Shown here: one piece after another, positions 46,430-57,451 of the stretch
Layout: every line of letters begins with the position of its first letter
Numbering within the stretch: the first letter of the stretch is position 1
Assembly (NCBI GenBank): GCA_011009095.1
Contig: VTPC01005952.1
Location: 52,775 to 116,774 of the forward strand
Length of the DNA: 64,000 bases
Source of the DNA: Ignelater luminosus
Taxonomy: Eukaryota > Arthropoda > Insecta > Coleoptera > Elateridae
Reading direction: 5' to 3'
Program-made: the position numbers and the translations under genes
The notes under the pieces: generated by a model
Seen by the model: only the letters and a program-made list of their open reading frames with translations
Told to the model about the DNA's origin: nothing
Databases searched by the model: none

Positions 46430-47320
46430 TTAGAAAATTTAGAAAACGATGACAAGCTTAAACTTGTAGTGCATTATCCCAATGATGGCAATGATTCTGA
46501 CAAAGATAGTGACGAAAGCCATGAAGAAGATAATTGTTCAACAGAATTCTTGCTTCTTACTTTGGAAGTAAGATTATGAGCCGAAATAGATTTGAACAAA
46601 TCCATAAATTTGTACATTTCAACAATAGCACGACGATAAATAATAATTAAATAAATCAGATCGAGTTTATAAAGCAAGCCCAATTGTAGAACATCTCAAC
46701 GGATGCTTTCAAAAGTTTATTCGACTATTGACGGAAAATTTTTCAGTTGATGAGGCGACAGAGCCCTACTATGGTTACCATTCAATAAAACAATTTATTA
46801 AGAGTAAGCCTATGCGTTAAGGGTATAAATTTGATTTCGTACCATAGGAAGATAGCATGTGTTTGTGAATTTATCCAAATATACCACCCTGTATAACAAA
46901 ATTCTCTCCTTACACTAAATGTGGGGACAAAGAACAAGATTCTACTTTGGGTACTTCTGTGACAGAGAAGTTGTGTTCAATGTGAAACTGCTCGGCTCCA
47001 ATTTAAGGTTGTAAAGGTATAGACCACATTTCTTTCAGAACGACTGCATGGGATTCAGCAAAGAAAAACTTTGTTATTCCAAATTGACCCATAACTCATC
47101 ATTTCTGCAACCCTTCAGACAAGAAAAAAGAAACGCAATTGGTAAATGGAAAAGATGTTTTTGCCCTTGTTGTAACCGTAGCAAGTATAGATTGTTCCAA
47201 CGAGTTGACAAATTTAGCATTATCTTTGCTTGTCAAGCCTATTCCAACCATATCTTTTCAACCTCAACTTGGGACCATTCAGTTTCAAACTGAGACTAAT
47301 CAACTTGTCATTGAATTGAA
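46430..47320 (+). pseudogene. piggyBac-type transposase remnant (first copy)
   Basis: An acidic N-terminal stretch (NDGNDSDKDSDESHEEDN) typical of piggyBac proteins, then MSRNRFEQIHKFVHFNNS (MSRxRFxxIxxxIHFxxN), then RVYKASPIVEHLNGCFQKF, LLTENFSVDEATEPYYGYHS and IKQFIKSKPMR, stop, GYKF. This is the start of the DDE domain, with the first catalytic Asp in SVDEA. Later pieces (GKDVFALVVTVASIDCSNEL) keep family flavour to about 47320. A stretch between the acidic N-terminus and MSRNRF is missing, and there are several stops and frame changes. No inverted repeats or TTAA duplication identified. Confidence 0.75.
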
Positions 47321-47329
47321 TTAAATTGG

Positions 47330-49305
47330 AATAAGTCTCAATTTGAAGTTGATTGATCTCGACTTGAGATTCTGAGATCTTCGTCAATCAGATTCTAGTA
47401 ATACCGTCCTAAGTCTGATAACTTAAACGAGAAGTAGATAATGCGGTTCCAAAGTAAAAGCTGTGCGGCTAGCTAGATTTGTAATAAAACACTGAATTAA
47501 AGTTTTGAAAACCAAAACAACTCTTGCCGAAATATGCCAAATAATTAAAATTCCAAAAATACTGACAGGGCAAAGTACAAAGTCAATCCGACTGGCACCC
47601 CTCAAACTAACACTAATTTAACGATAGAATAAACTAAATCAGAGCGAAGGCAAAAAAAAATAAATATCTATCAATGCCAAGATAGACCAAGCAAAATATG
47701 TAGAGGGCCAAAATTGGGCAAAACAGAAATTTCGTAATATCGGTACCAAGACAAGACTTATTAGTGACAGTAATTGACGAACCAAGGTTGCTAACGATTA
47801 ATCAAACTCATTTACATTATTTTAGCTGACAAATCAAAATATTCTTAAAGTAGATGCATATAAATCCGATTTCTCTAAACGATATTTCGATTTTTCAACT
47901 AATGGCTAGATAACTTAATAACATTATACCACGCAGCTATAAGAAAATTTGATAATTTGATATACATAAAGAAAAGTCAGAAAAGGTCAAAACTTCTTTT
48001 CTTTGATCAATTATTCAAGGTAGGTAATAATATGCTACGTGCGTATAATAAAAGACATGCAGCTCGCCCTACTTTCCCACAGTAATCAATCAAAAAATTT
48101 AAACGTAATATTCTATGAAGCATACGCTAGGTATAGATTTTCCTTTGATAACTAATAATAAAGATATATTTTATTCAGCAACCCTTTCTGATAAAGAAAA
48201 AAGACTGAAAAAGCTTTCAGCGACAGATATTCATTTTTTTTTCTACGACGTAACCATAAAACCAGTATTTTCTGTAAAACTGATTTTGATGAAGTCAATA
48301 AAATATTTACGATTATCTTTCCAGGCGGTATAAATTTTAAAATATATTTTCCGATTTTTATACACATTGAAATGTGTATTTTATATCTTCTGATGCCCTA
48401 CTTTTTTTAGATTAATAGTTGCAATAAAGCGGGGATGCCATTTTATATATTAATTAAAGCCTGAACTTTTATATATGACGTTCTATAATAATGAAGCGAT
48501 ATCAAAAAGCTCAGAGGAATATTGCTCCTGCTACCGTAATTAATAACTTGATCAGAAAGGAAAGGTTTTAACAAATGCTCTGTGGCAAGCCTTTTATTAA
48601 AAAAAAGTCGGAATGCTATAATTAAATAGCAGAAAAAATAATGGCCACGCGAGATTTTATCTCTGAAAGTAATACAAGGAGTGTCTGTTGACATAGTACA
48701 AAGTAATTCAAGAAGTTTGGAGTTTATGTTGGCTTTATAAAATCAAATGATACAAGTTTTCCCTTACAATATAGAAACTTTGTTATGGATTCACTGCGGA
48801 TTAATTAGTTTTAATTGCGGAATTTCAAATTCATCAAAATTTAATTTAATTAATTTAATAAGAATGTGCTTTATTTAGAAAGAATCACGTAGATTTTGAT
48901 TTTTGATCATCCTATATAAAAAGACACTAAACATTTCTTAAAACTAAAGATTCAAGTTTACTTTGGCACCTACAATTAAAAAATCAACTGTGATCACGTA
49001 GATAGTCTTGGAAAAGACATTGGAAACACACTTTAAATGCTTGCGCGCACGAGATTAATGCAAATAAAGCCAAGAAGCAGCATTTTAAATTTTTATTCAA
49101 GAATTTTAAAAATACTTGAGAACTAATTTAGATTTTGGGAAAACTAAAGGAACTTTATATTTTATGAGCGTCTTACTGTATAATTCTCTAGGGAATATTT
49201 ATCACATGGCTAAAATCGAAAGTGTCAAAATGATCCACGAGGTCAGTGATCATGGCCTTCACAAATTCCTCATGTGCTTTACAGTGTAACTTTTCGCGTG
49301 AATGA
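47330..49305. other. AT-rich stretch without a recognisable gene
   Basis: 47.2-47.4 kb holds loosely repeated TTGACTT/AAGTTGA-like words without fixed period. The rest is AT-rich with unrecognised short frames (48115-48333 +, 48443-48694 -). Confidence 0.5.
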
Positions 49306-49312
49306 ATACTAG

Positions 49313-49563
49313 GTGCACTCACTATAGCCTTCCCAAGAATAAATGACATGAGATTCTGGCTTCTTCCATCATCACTATCTCTTCTTCTCATAGGAAGAAT
49401 TGCTAACAATGGCGCCGACACAGGATGAATACTTTATTCACCTTTATCAGCCAATATTGCACATAGAGAATCATCAGTTAACCTAGCAATCTTCAATCTT
49501 CATCTAGCAGGTATTTCATCAATTTTAGGAGCTGTAAACTTTATTTCTACAGTCATTAATATA
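49313..49563 (+). pseudogene. COX1: Numt, COX1 segment 1 (interrupted)
   Basis: With the invertebrate mitochondrial code this reads MLGALTMAFPRMNDMSFWLL, then [27 protein letters not shown] and [20 protein letters not shown], then NFISTVINM: unmistakable cytochrome c oxidase subunit I, from the region around residue 95 of an insect protein ([20 protein letters not shown]) onward. TGA must be Trp and ATA Met, so it cannot be a nuclear gene. Upstream of about 49310 the match ends. It stops at the LINE insertion and continues at 50482. Confidence 0.93.
49549..49563 (+). repeat. Target-site duplication, left copy (15 bp)
   Basis: ACAGTCATTAATATA, identical to 50482-50496; one more shared base (C) follows both copies. 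It flanks the minus-strand LINE and comes from COX1 codons STVINM. Confidence 0.95.
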
Positions 49564-50481
49564 CTTCTTCTTTTTTCTCTTCAGGTCGTCGGCGATACAA
49601 TCTTTCCATCTCCTTCTGGGTCTTCTCCTGGGTCGTTTGCCGTTTACCTGCAGGTCCATCATTCCCTTGCTCTCTAAACCACTCGTTTCTTACCCTGTCC
49701 CTTCTCGTCTTCCCCATAGTCCACCGAAAATCGTTATCTCTGCTACATTCAACTAGTTTTCTTGAACCTCCTTCACGGGCCATGATTCGCTGCCATAGAT
49801 TAGAGCTGGTCTCACTACTGATTTAAAAATCTTTCCCTTTGTCCTACATCTGGTCCGTTTATCGCACAGCACCCCGGCAGTCTTTTTCTAGTTCATTCAA
49901 CCTGCTTGAATCCTGTGATTTATTTCTCTTTCAAGGTCTCCGCTTTTTATGACGTATGACCCGAGGTACTTGAAGTCATGTGTCCTTGTCAAGCTTTCTC
50001 CCTATAACTGCACCTCTCCTGCTTTTCATTTTTTATTAAACCACAGGTACTCAGTCTTCATCCTACTTATTTTGAGACCGCCTTCCTCTATGGCTTGTCT
50101 TCAACTTTCTAGTGTTTCCTCTGCTTTCTCTCGACTCTTCTTCGCTATAGCAATGTCGTCGGCAAACAGCCCAGCCCAAAGAAAAAGGTCAATAGCATGC
50201 TCCGTCAACACGTCCAGGTTGAATAGATAGGGACTTAAAGCTGAGCCCTGGTGCAAGTCCACAGTCACGGAGAATCTGTCGGTCACTTCAACACTAGTTC
50301 TTACTTTAGTGCGGGCTTCCTCATACAGGTCTGTCACCAATCGGACGTATTTCTCTGAGACTCCCCGTATCCTCAATCCTCATACATCTCCAGATCTCCT
50401 TCCTCGACACATCATCGTACGCCTTCTCTAGATCTACGAAAATGAGGTAAGCTCCTTTTTTTTTCTCGCCATACTTCTCCA
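49564..50481 (-). mobile_element. RTE-like LINE, 5'-truncated, inserted in the numt
   Basis: On the minus strand from 50480: EKYGEKKKGAYLIFVDLEKA then YDDVSRKEIWRCMRIRGVSE (RT motif A), KYVRLVTDLYEEARTKVRTS, DLHQGSALSPYLFNL (motif B), LFADDIAIAKKSREKAEETL (motif C). Then come the C-terminal lines ([49 protein letters not shown]). This is the RTE clade pattern (HQGSALSPYLF with LFADD). Only the last 918 bp are present, beginning inside the RT, ending in a GAA/A-rich 3' tail at 49564-49580 and flanked by an exact 15-bp target duplication. A moderate number of changes, younger than the numt. Confidence 0.93.
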
Positions 50482-50496
50482 ACAGTCATTAATATA
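50482..50496 (+). repeat. Target-site duplication, right copy (15 bp)
   Basis: ACAGTCATTAATATA, identical to 49549-49563. COX1 reading resumes from here (INM followed by RSTTITFDRMS). Confidence 0.95.
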
Positions 50497-50821
50497 CGAT
50501 CAACAACAATTACTTTCGATCGAATGTCTCTATTCGTTTAAGCAGTGACTATTACTGTTCTACTTCTGTTTTTATTACTACCAGTATTAACAGGAGAGAT
50601 CACAGTACTATTAACTAATCGAAACTTAAACAACTCTTCTGTATCCTCAGTTCTGTATCAACACTTATTCTGATTCTATGGCCATCAAGAAGTTTATATT
50701 CTTATTCTTCCATGGTTCGGGATAATCTCCCACATTATAAGACAAGAAAGAGGAAACATTTGGATGCATTGGAATCATCTATGCAAAAATCGCAATTGGA
50801 TTCCTAGGACTTATTGCATGA

Positions 50822-50923
<102 letters not shown>

Positions 50924-51297
50924 TGATTAGGTACTCTCCCTGGAACCCAAATTACTTATTCACCTCAAATACTTTGAGCCCTAGGATTCATTTTCCTATT
51001 TACAGTAGAAGGATTAACTGGCATAGTCCTAGCAAACTCACCGATTGGTATTATTCTTCACGTTCTTTCTGTAGCAGCTGTATTTGCAATTATAAGAGGA
51101 CAATTCTACTGATTTATTTTATTCAAAGAATTTTGCTTAAACAATAGACTATTAGAAATTCAATTCCCAACTATGTTAATTGGAATAAACACAACATTTT
51201 CTAGGATTAAGAGGAATACCACGACGATACTCTAATTACCCTGATGCCTACTAGTCTGAAATGTACTATCATCAATTGGATCATTAATTTCAACCGT

Positions 51298-51324
51298 AAA
51301 AACTTTATTCTTTATTTTTATCAT
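51298..51324 (+). repeat. Target-site duplication of the second LINE, left copy (27 bp)
   Basis: Starts AAAAACTTTATTCTT; matches 52851-52877 at 25 of 27 positions. Encodes the COX1 stretch KTLFFIFI. Two differences indicate divergence since insertion. Confidence 0.9.
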
Positions 51325-52850
51325 CTAATTCTCTACTTACCGATTTTGAACATCCCCCTCAGGTCGCAAGAATTCAAAGAACTAGTTCGAATACGCCCAT
51401 CATTGACAAGATTGAGTCACCAGAAATCGACCAAATAACAGCCCAGATGCTTAAGTCGGACCCCACATTGTCAGCGGAAGCACTACACCCTATCTTCTCA
51501 ATGATTTGGGAAGATAAACTGTTTCCGAAAGACTGGCTTCAAGGTATACTAGTTAAAATCCCCAAGAAAGGTGACTTGAGTCTGTGTAAGAACTGGCGGG
51601 GTATCATGCTACTTTGTGTCTTTGTGAAGGTGCTCTGCAAGGTACTGTTCAGCCGCATTGATAAGAATGTCGACTCTACGCTGAAAGAGAATCAAGAAGG
51701 CTTTCAAGCAGATTGCACTTGCACAGATTATATGAACACTTTCCGAAGAAGTAAACAAGTTTTAATCAAAGCTTGCACCTGATTTTAGTGAATTTCCAGA
51801 ACACCTTCGACACGTTAAAACACGACACCATATGGTTGGCGATGGAAAGAAAAAGAACACAAGCAAACTGCTATTAAACTTAGTCAAGGCACAATATAGC
51901 AACTTTAAGTATCGTGTCCTGCACAACGGCAGTTTGTCAGAGGGATTAGGCAAGGCTGTATTCTCTCTCCGTTGCTGTTTCTGCTAGTGCTAGATGAAGC
52001 TCTTATGGTTACTCTACAGGACAAGAAAATGGAAATCCAATTGGTCATTACGGTCGAACGAGCACTTAGAGGACCTTGATTTTGCCAACGATCTTGCCCT
52101 ATTTTCGACAAAGCGCAGTGATGTCAGGAAACACTTGACGCGTTGGATGCTAATGTAATAACAGTGGTCTTCAACATCAACGTCGGCAAAACTTGTAGTA
52201 TGACTATTTAGACTAACAAAGCAATGTTCATCCTAGAAGGTGTCGATAGTTTCACGTATCTTGGCACCTAAATAACACCAGATGGATGGCGGCGCAAGAG
52301 AGGACATGGAACTTCGCATCAGAAAGGTGCAGTATGCATTTGCTCAACTCAACAACATCTGGCGCTCGAACTACCTCGGCCTGAAAACGAGTTAAATCTG
52401 TGCTTCTATACGGTTGTAAGGCTTGGTTAGTGCTCAATACTATTACAAGAAAACTTTAAGCATTTTTGAATCGGTGCTTGAAGAAAAGAATTTGCAAAAT
52501 ATATGGGCCAAACTTCATCTCTAACCACGATCTCTACCAAAAGTGTCTGCAAGAACCGATCGACATTCAAATCCGTCACAGAAAATTGAGCTGGGTCGGT
52601 CACACTCTCCGTCGAGGGAGCCAACACAATATCCAGACCGGCTCTCGACTGGAATCCATAAGGTTCGAGGCGCCGCGGTGCGCTCAGAAGGACATGGAGG
52701 AGGAGTCTTAAGAACGAGATCAAAAGATTAGATAAAAGCTACACCTGGAAAAAGGTCAAAACAATGGCTGAAGATAGAAGACTGGAAAGAAATTATTGTT
52801 GTCTTATGTGATTTGCAATATATCACGAAGAAAAATAAAAAAGGAGAAAT
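51325..52850 (+). mobile_element. LINE (RTE-X/CR1-like), 5'-truncated, inserted in the numt
   Basis: Reads PQVARIQRTSSNTPIIDKIE and ITAQMLKSDPTLSAEALHPI, then KDWLQGILVKIPKKGDLSLC, KNWRGIMLL (RT motifs 1-2), KENQEGFQAD, then, after frame changes, FQNTFDTLKHDTIWLAMERK (motif A region), SEGIRQGCILSPLLFLLVLD (motif B), DLDFANDLALFS (motif C; Asn replaces the first Asp). C-terminal lines follow: RCLKKRICKIYGPNFISNHD, RHRKLSWVGHTLRRGS, and finally YTWKKVKTMAEDRRLERN. The 3' end is the A-rich GAAGAAAAATAAAAAAGG tail at 52828-52845. It begins inside the RT region. The 27-bp flanking duplication is in COX1 sequence, so it landed in the numt independently of the minus-strand LINE. Confidence 0.92.
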
Positions 52851-52965
52851 AAAAACTTTATTCTTCATTTTTATTATATGAGAAAGAATAGAATCGACTT
52901 TCAAAACATCGTATCTCGAATTTCAATACAACTTTATAATAGAGAAGATTAGAGCAGAAAAATAA
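52851..52965 (+). pseudogene. COX1: Numt, COX1 segment 3 (C-terminus to stop)
   Basis: Starts with the right copy of the 27-bp duplication (52851-52877; KTLFFIFIM). It then reads WESMESTFKTSYLEFQYNF in one frame, with TGA as Trp, to a TAA at 52963-52965. The LFFIFIIWES line and a C-terminal SxLEFQxNF line are usual for arthropod COX1, so this is the true end of the gene. The residues after NF no longer resemble PPAEHSYSELP. Confidence 0.85.
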
Positions 52966-53012
52966 GAATGGCAACAATCTCCAAATGAAAGCTCCCTTGT
53001 ATATACAAAGAA
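52966..53012 (+). pseudogene. Possible numt trnL2(UUR) remnant after COX1
   Basis: Directly after the COX1 stop, the words ATGGCA, CAAATG, AAGCTCC and TATATACAAAG occur in the same order and nearly the same spacing as in arthropod mitochondrial trnL2(UUR), which follows COX1 in insects and crustaceans. The alternative is that ATGGCAAC is the first codons of COX2 directly abutting COX1, as in chelicerates and myriapods. The text beyond ATGGCAAC does not read like COX2, so trnL2 is favoured. Decayed either way, and the right edge is lost in the next LINE. Confidence 0.4.
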
Positions 53013-54955
53013 AAATTCAGCATAGGATGGCTGACTCACAAAAACACCAAGAAACTATATGCTGAGCAAAGCAAACAAAATATTAAAAACAATTCCATTC
53101 GCAAATGTGACAATGCAGACATAGGATGACACAAACCAAAGACTAATATGCAGAATGCTGCTGATAAAGCTCTAGGAAATCGTAAAGTAAAACAATGTGT
53201 CAGCCGAATAAAGCACGATGGTTCACTTCAGAAATAAAAACAATAACAAGGTAAAAGAAAGAAGCCTACAAAAAACATAAAAAAATCTAGAAAAGACAAG
53301 AATACAGTATACAGAAACCAGAAATAGAGCCAACATCATAATCTGAGAAATCAAAGAGGAATACTGACAAAGATTCAGCAATGAAATGGAAATGGCTAAG
53401 TACAGAGCAAGGCACAAAACAAAATATGAAAACTGTTACGAGGGATAAAAAAAGGAATCAACACATACAGCTGAAAACAATCTCAGAAAAAACATGGACA
53501 AATTTCTTCAAAGAGCTCTGCACAGATACAGAAAACAAGAACTAGACGAAGAAGCCCAAGACGAACAGAAAGAGAAAGAAGTTGAGGAAAACACAATTAT
53601 TAAAGCGGGACAAGATTTAAAAACAGAAAGTCACCGAATGAAAACGAAATTCACAACGAACTCATTAACTATAGCGAAACACACGTTATTCACGAATACA
53701 CCAAACTCTTCAACATAATATTGAAACTTAGAAAAATACCAGAGGAATGAAAGAAAAGCACTGCCATACCAATTTTTAAAAAGGCCGGCAGGACCGATCC
53801 TGCCAACTATCGGGGGATAACACTACTAAGTACTTCATTAAAATTTTTAACTAGTATTATAGCAAATAAAATAAGTTTAATAGCACCAATAAATGGAGAA
53901 CAACAAGGCTTCAAGAAATACAGATGCCTTGTTTCTAGTAAGACAGATAGTTGAAAAAGCCATACAATTCGATATTACTGTCTATATCTGTTTCATAGAC
54001 CTCACTAAAGCTTTTGATAGAGTGCAACTGAAGGATGTTGTAAAAGCCTTAGAACAAAAGAATACACCTAACGATTATATAAAACTGATAAAAGATATGG
54101 ATATAAAAACCACGACACAAATAAGAATCAATAACACACAGAGACAGACAGTCTTAGCCCAATACTGTTCAACACTATAGTGGACCAAACAATCGCCAGA
54201 GGGTCAGGGTTTTGAATGGGACTAAACAAAGTGAAGATAATATGCTATGCAGACGATGCAGTTCTGATCTCCGAAACAGAAGAATGTTACACACCTTCAA
54301 CGTACAAGCAGAAAACTTCAACATGAAGATATGGGTACAAAAAATGAAATCCATATCAATCGTTAAAGAACTACTGAAGAACAAGTCATGACATTCAACT
54401 ATCTAGGACGCATAATAACCAACTGAAGATATCTAGAACATGAAGTGAGACAACAAGTTAACAAAGCGGTTGTCACATCAGGACATCTCAAATAGCCGAT
54501 ACGTAAGAACAAAAACCTTAGCGTGAACTGCAAAGCAAAGATATTATAAAACCTGCGTTCGACCTATTATGACAGATGAAGCAGAAACGAGGGCTGAAAT
54601 ATCTAAATCAAACCGCCTACTAAGAACCAGCGAAATGAAAACATTAAGAACGATCACCGGACGCACACTATGGGATAGGCAAAAAAGGAATGAAGAAGAC
54701 AATGTGAAACAGACGACATTGTAAGTTGGATAAGAAAGCGAAGAAGAGGGTGAAACCAACATGTGACAAGAATGGCAGATGATAGAATAACCAAAATCGT
54801 CAGAAACGACAAACCACAAGGTAAAAGACCCATTGGACGACCACCAAACAGATGGCTGATGCAGAAAGTTTTCTAACCTCTTAGAAACCTTAGCATAATT
54901 TTCACAATTAAACTGGAAAAAATCCAAAACAACAAAGGTGTATATCACAGATCAG
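52985..54955 (+). mobile_element. RTE-like LINE, 5'-truncated
   Basis: The linker after the endonuclease (NTKKLYAEQSKQNIKNN; ALGNRKVKQCVSRIK; SEIK with a Lys-rich stretch) is followed from 53750 by RT text: KSTAIPIFKKAGRTDPANYR, GITLLSTSLKFLTSIIANKI, then DALFLVRQIVEKAIQFD, CFIDLTKAFDRVQLKDVVKA (motif A with catalytic Asp), DSLSPILFNTIVDQTIA-like text in a shifted frame (motif B) and IICYADDAVLISETEE at about 54236 (motif C intact). The C-terminal part runs to TKVYITDQ at about 54955. Same clade as the LINE at 43.8-46.4 kb. Its start lies next to the numt end; the exact 5' edge and duplication were not fixed. Confidence 0.85.
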
Positions 54956-54964
54956 ATCACAGAC

Positions 54965-55980
54965 CAGAAGTATAAAATAATATACAAGAATGTAAATGCA
55001 AATATTGCTTGCCTTCAAACCAGACGGGGTGCGATCGATAGAATCTAGTGGTAGTATTATGCATTTCAGAGATTTTCATTAAGTGTCCAGTAGGTTTGGA
55101 AAACGAGCGGGTTAAAAAGCCAAAAATAGCGTTTTTTCGCCATACTCGTTTTCTAGATCTCGAAAACCACCAGACAGATTTCGATTATTTTTGAGTACAT
55201 GCTCCTCCGAGGCCCAATAGGGACCATACACCGTCACCCCCGTTCCCGGTAAAGGGGGAGGGAACAAAAATCGAAAAATCGCCTGGCCCTTAGTGCCCGG
55301 AATCGAGGAGTTTGAATAGGATTCCCCCCCCCCATTGTTTTGAGCTAATTGAACTTGAGGTTGGTTCCATAGGCGTCGGGCAATGAGAGGCAATTTGTGT
55401 TTTTGAGAGATATAGATCTTTTTGGGACGGCGTTTACCATAGCAGCCATGTGTACGACAACCGCTAAATTTCCATTTCGAACAAAAAAATTCATAGAACG
55501 GGGAGAACGAGAAGAGATAAGAGGACGAAATTCACCAAAATGGTCTAAATTGTCCCAATCGCTTTGTATTCGACTCCTATATAGAACCGACCCTTCTCAA
55601 CAGTTGTGCGCAAGAGCGATCCGATTCGTGTTTGATTTTCTCCCCCCACCCGCGAAAGACCAAACATGGAGCGTTTTGTGCTGTACCTCGAGAATTAAAA
55701 GTCATATCGACTTGGGACTTCTTTCGTTGTGTAGACTAGAGCATAGGCTATCATATGGGTGCGATTCGACCTGTCTTCAACTGTTTCTCGGCACAGTTAT
55801 TTCAAAAAACCGACATGATGTATATTTGACGTTTCATAGCGCCCTTATTCGTGGTACTTAATGGAAACGGTTAGCTTCAATTTCGTATTGGTGTTGGAAC
55901 CCCGAAAAAGGCCAAAGCAACAAACCACAATTAGTGCAAAATGGACCTCCGTATCCAAACAAAAAAAGATCAGGAGACAG
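54965..55980. other. Unclassified GC-richer segment
   Basis: From about 55070 the composition becomes balanced, with a C10 run at 55323. It holds the 154-codon plus-strand frame listed separately and CTCGTTTTCTAGATCTCGAA at 55145. It looks like part of an inserted element that I cannot name. Confidence 0.35.
55397..55861 (+). CDS. 154-codon open frame, unrecognised
   Basis: From ATG 55397 to stop 55861. Cys- and Arg-rich (TRTKKFIERGEREEIRG-like start region, later CCTSRIKSHIDLGLLSLCRL), without signal peptide, clear membrane helix or any motif I recognise. It lies in a GC-richer stretch, where stop codons are rarer by composition, so its length is weak evidence of coding. Possibly part of a DNA transposon; TTCCATAGGC just upstream (55364) recurs inverted as GATGCCTATGGAA at 56698. 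Confidence 0.2.
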   Translation: MFLRDIDLFGTAFTIAAMCTTTAKFPFRTKKFIERGEREEIRGRNSPKWSKLSQSLCIRLLYRTDPSQQLCARAIRFVFDFLPPPAKDQTWSVLCCTSRIKSHIDLGLLSLCRLEHRLSYGCDSTCLQLFLGTVISKNRHDVYLTFHSALIRGT

Positions 55981-55984
55981 AGCT

Positions 55985-56410
55985 GTCAAATTACGCAGTT
56001 AAAAGTAATTCAATTATCAATTACTTAAGGAAATAATTGGAATTTCAATTACCAAATACTTTCATTTTCAATAAATATTTCAATTACCAATTACTCTTAA
56101 AAAGTAATTGAATCTGCATCAAATACTTTAACAGCTCTGATTTCAGTAAAATCGCCGAAAAAAAGAATTGGATTACTTGCAGAATAATTCAAATACTTTA
56201 AAAGTAATTCAATTAAATGTTAAATAATTGAAATACTTCAATGGTAATTGAATTAAATGTAAAGTATTTGAAATACTTTAAAAATGAAAAACCAATTACC
56301 AATTAGAATTACTTTGGGAAAATAATTCAAGTTCCAATTACCAATTATTCAATTTCAAAAGTAATCGAATTAAAGTAATTACTTGACTGACTGAAGAATT
56401 ACTTGACAGC
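55985..56410. repeat. AATTACTTT-rich degenerate repeat block
   Basis: About 425 bp built mostly of variants of CAATTACTTTTAAAGTAATT, CAAATACTTT and TTAATTGAA in both orientations, roughly every 15-25 bp with no fixed period. Simple-sequence-like and self-complementary. No gene. Confidence 0.7.
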
Positions 56411-56414
56411 TGTA

Positions 56415-57450
56415 TCGGGAGATAAAATCCACACCGTTGGTATAACTTTTAGCCACTACACACGTTTCAATTAAAAAATCTCAGAAATTCAAAATCCCTG
56501 GGTCTGCAGCTGGGAGGCCGGGACCTTCTTTAACCCCTTCTGGAGCGCTTAATCGCTTAATCGCGATTCAGGTACCAATCGATGCGTTGGGTAGTGCTAC
56601 ATCTACCACCTGCGTCAAACTTAAATGAGGGAAAATCCTGATTTTTAAGGGGGGATAATTTATCCCGGCCGCCCGTATCCGATGGGTCCAATTTGTTGAT
56701 GCCTATGGAATAATTAATTTCTCCATATCTTGTACGGTTTGCCAGAGACGAGCCGAAAAGTGGAATGAACCCCGACTTCGTACGCTACTGACGCCCTTCC
56801 TAATAGGGCGAGTAAGTCTTTCTCAGACAGAAAGGTAGCTGGGACCTTTACCGTTACGGCAATGCTACAGCGATCCGGATGGGGAAATACGAAACGGCAG
56901 CAAAGTCCTTGCAAGAAACCTCTGCTTTCTCTATTATTTTACATTGGGTTAAATGGGCAAAATTTGGGGCAGCGCAGCCATACAAAATCTTATTGCGGTG
57001 TCAAAAAGATCATTGTCAGTGGAGTAGAAAACAATTTTTTGCTTGCCGTTATCTTCATCCGTATACACAAAATGTTTCGAAATAGTTGCTAAATTCGAAT
57101 AAAGCTGCACGCCACTGGTGAGCGTACGAGAAAGTCTATTCGCTCGGTTTTAAAATATTCTGTTAGAGAAGAGCTTTCCCTATACACTATGCAAGTTTCA
57201 CGTCTACCGTCTAATAAATAAAAAAGTTACTAATTTTAAGACTGACTAGCGTTTTAAATTGGGTTAACACGTTGAAGGACACTAACGCGAGTCCATTGTG
57301 GCGTGCTCGTTGTAGCAGAACGTCTTACGGCATCCAAATTTATACTGTAGAAAAGAGGCAGAACGTCTATCGACGTCCCATTTCTTATATATAATGTTTA
57401 AGATGCAGGATTACTGCTACAACTAGCACAATTTATATTAGAATAATGCC
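56415..57450. other. Stretch without a recognisable gene
   Basis: 56.47-57.0 kb is GC-richer (GGGTCTGCAGCTGGGAGG; TTATCCCGGCCGCCCG) with overlapping short frames (56862-57092, 56879-57085 +; 56714-56914 -) that I do not recognise. AT-rich after 57.1 kb. Confidence 0.4.
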
Positions 57451-57451
57451 G

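Noticed and set aside
52968-52976. Start of COX2 directly after COX1
   Set aside because: Not excluded, but only ATGGCAAC fits; the following bases align better to trnL2(UUR) and do not read as COX2.
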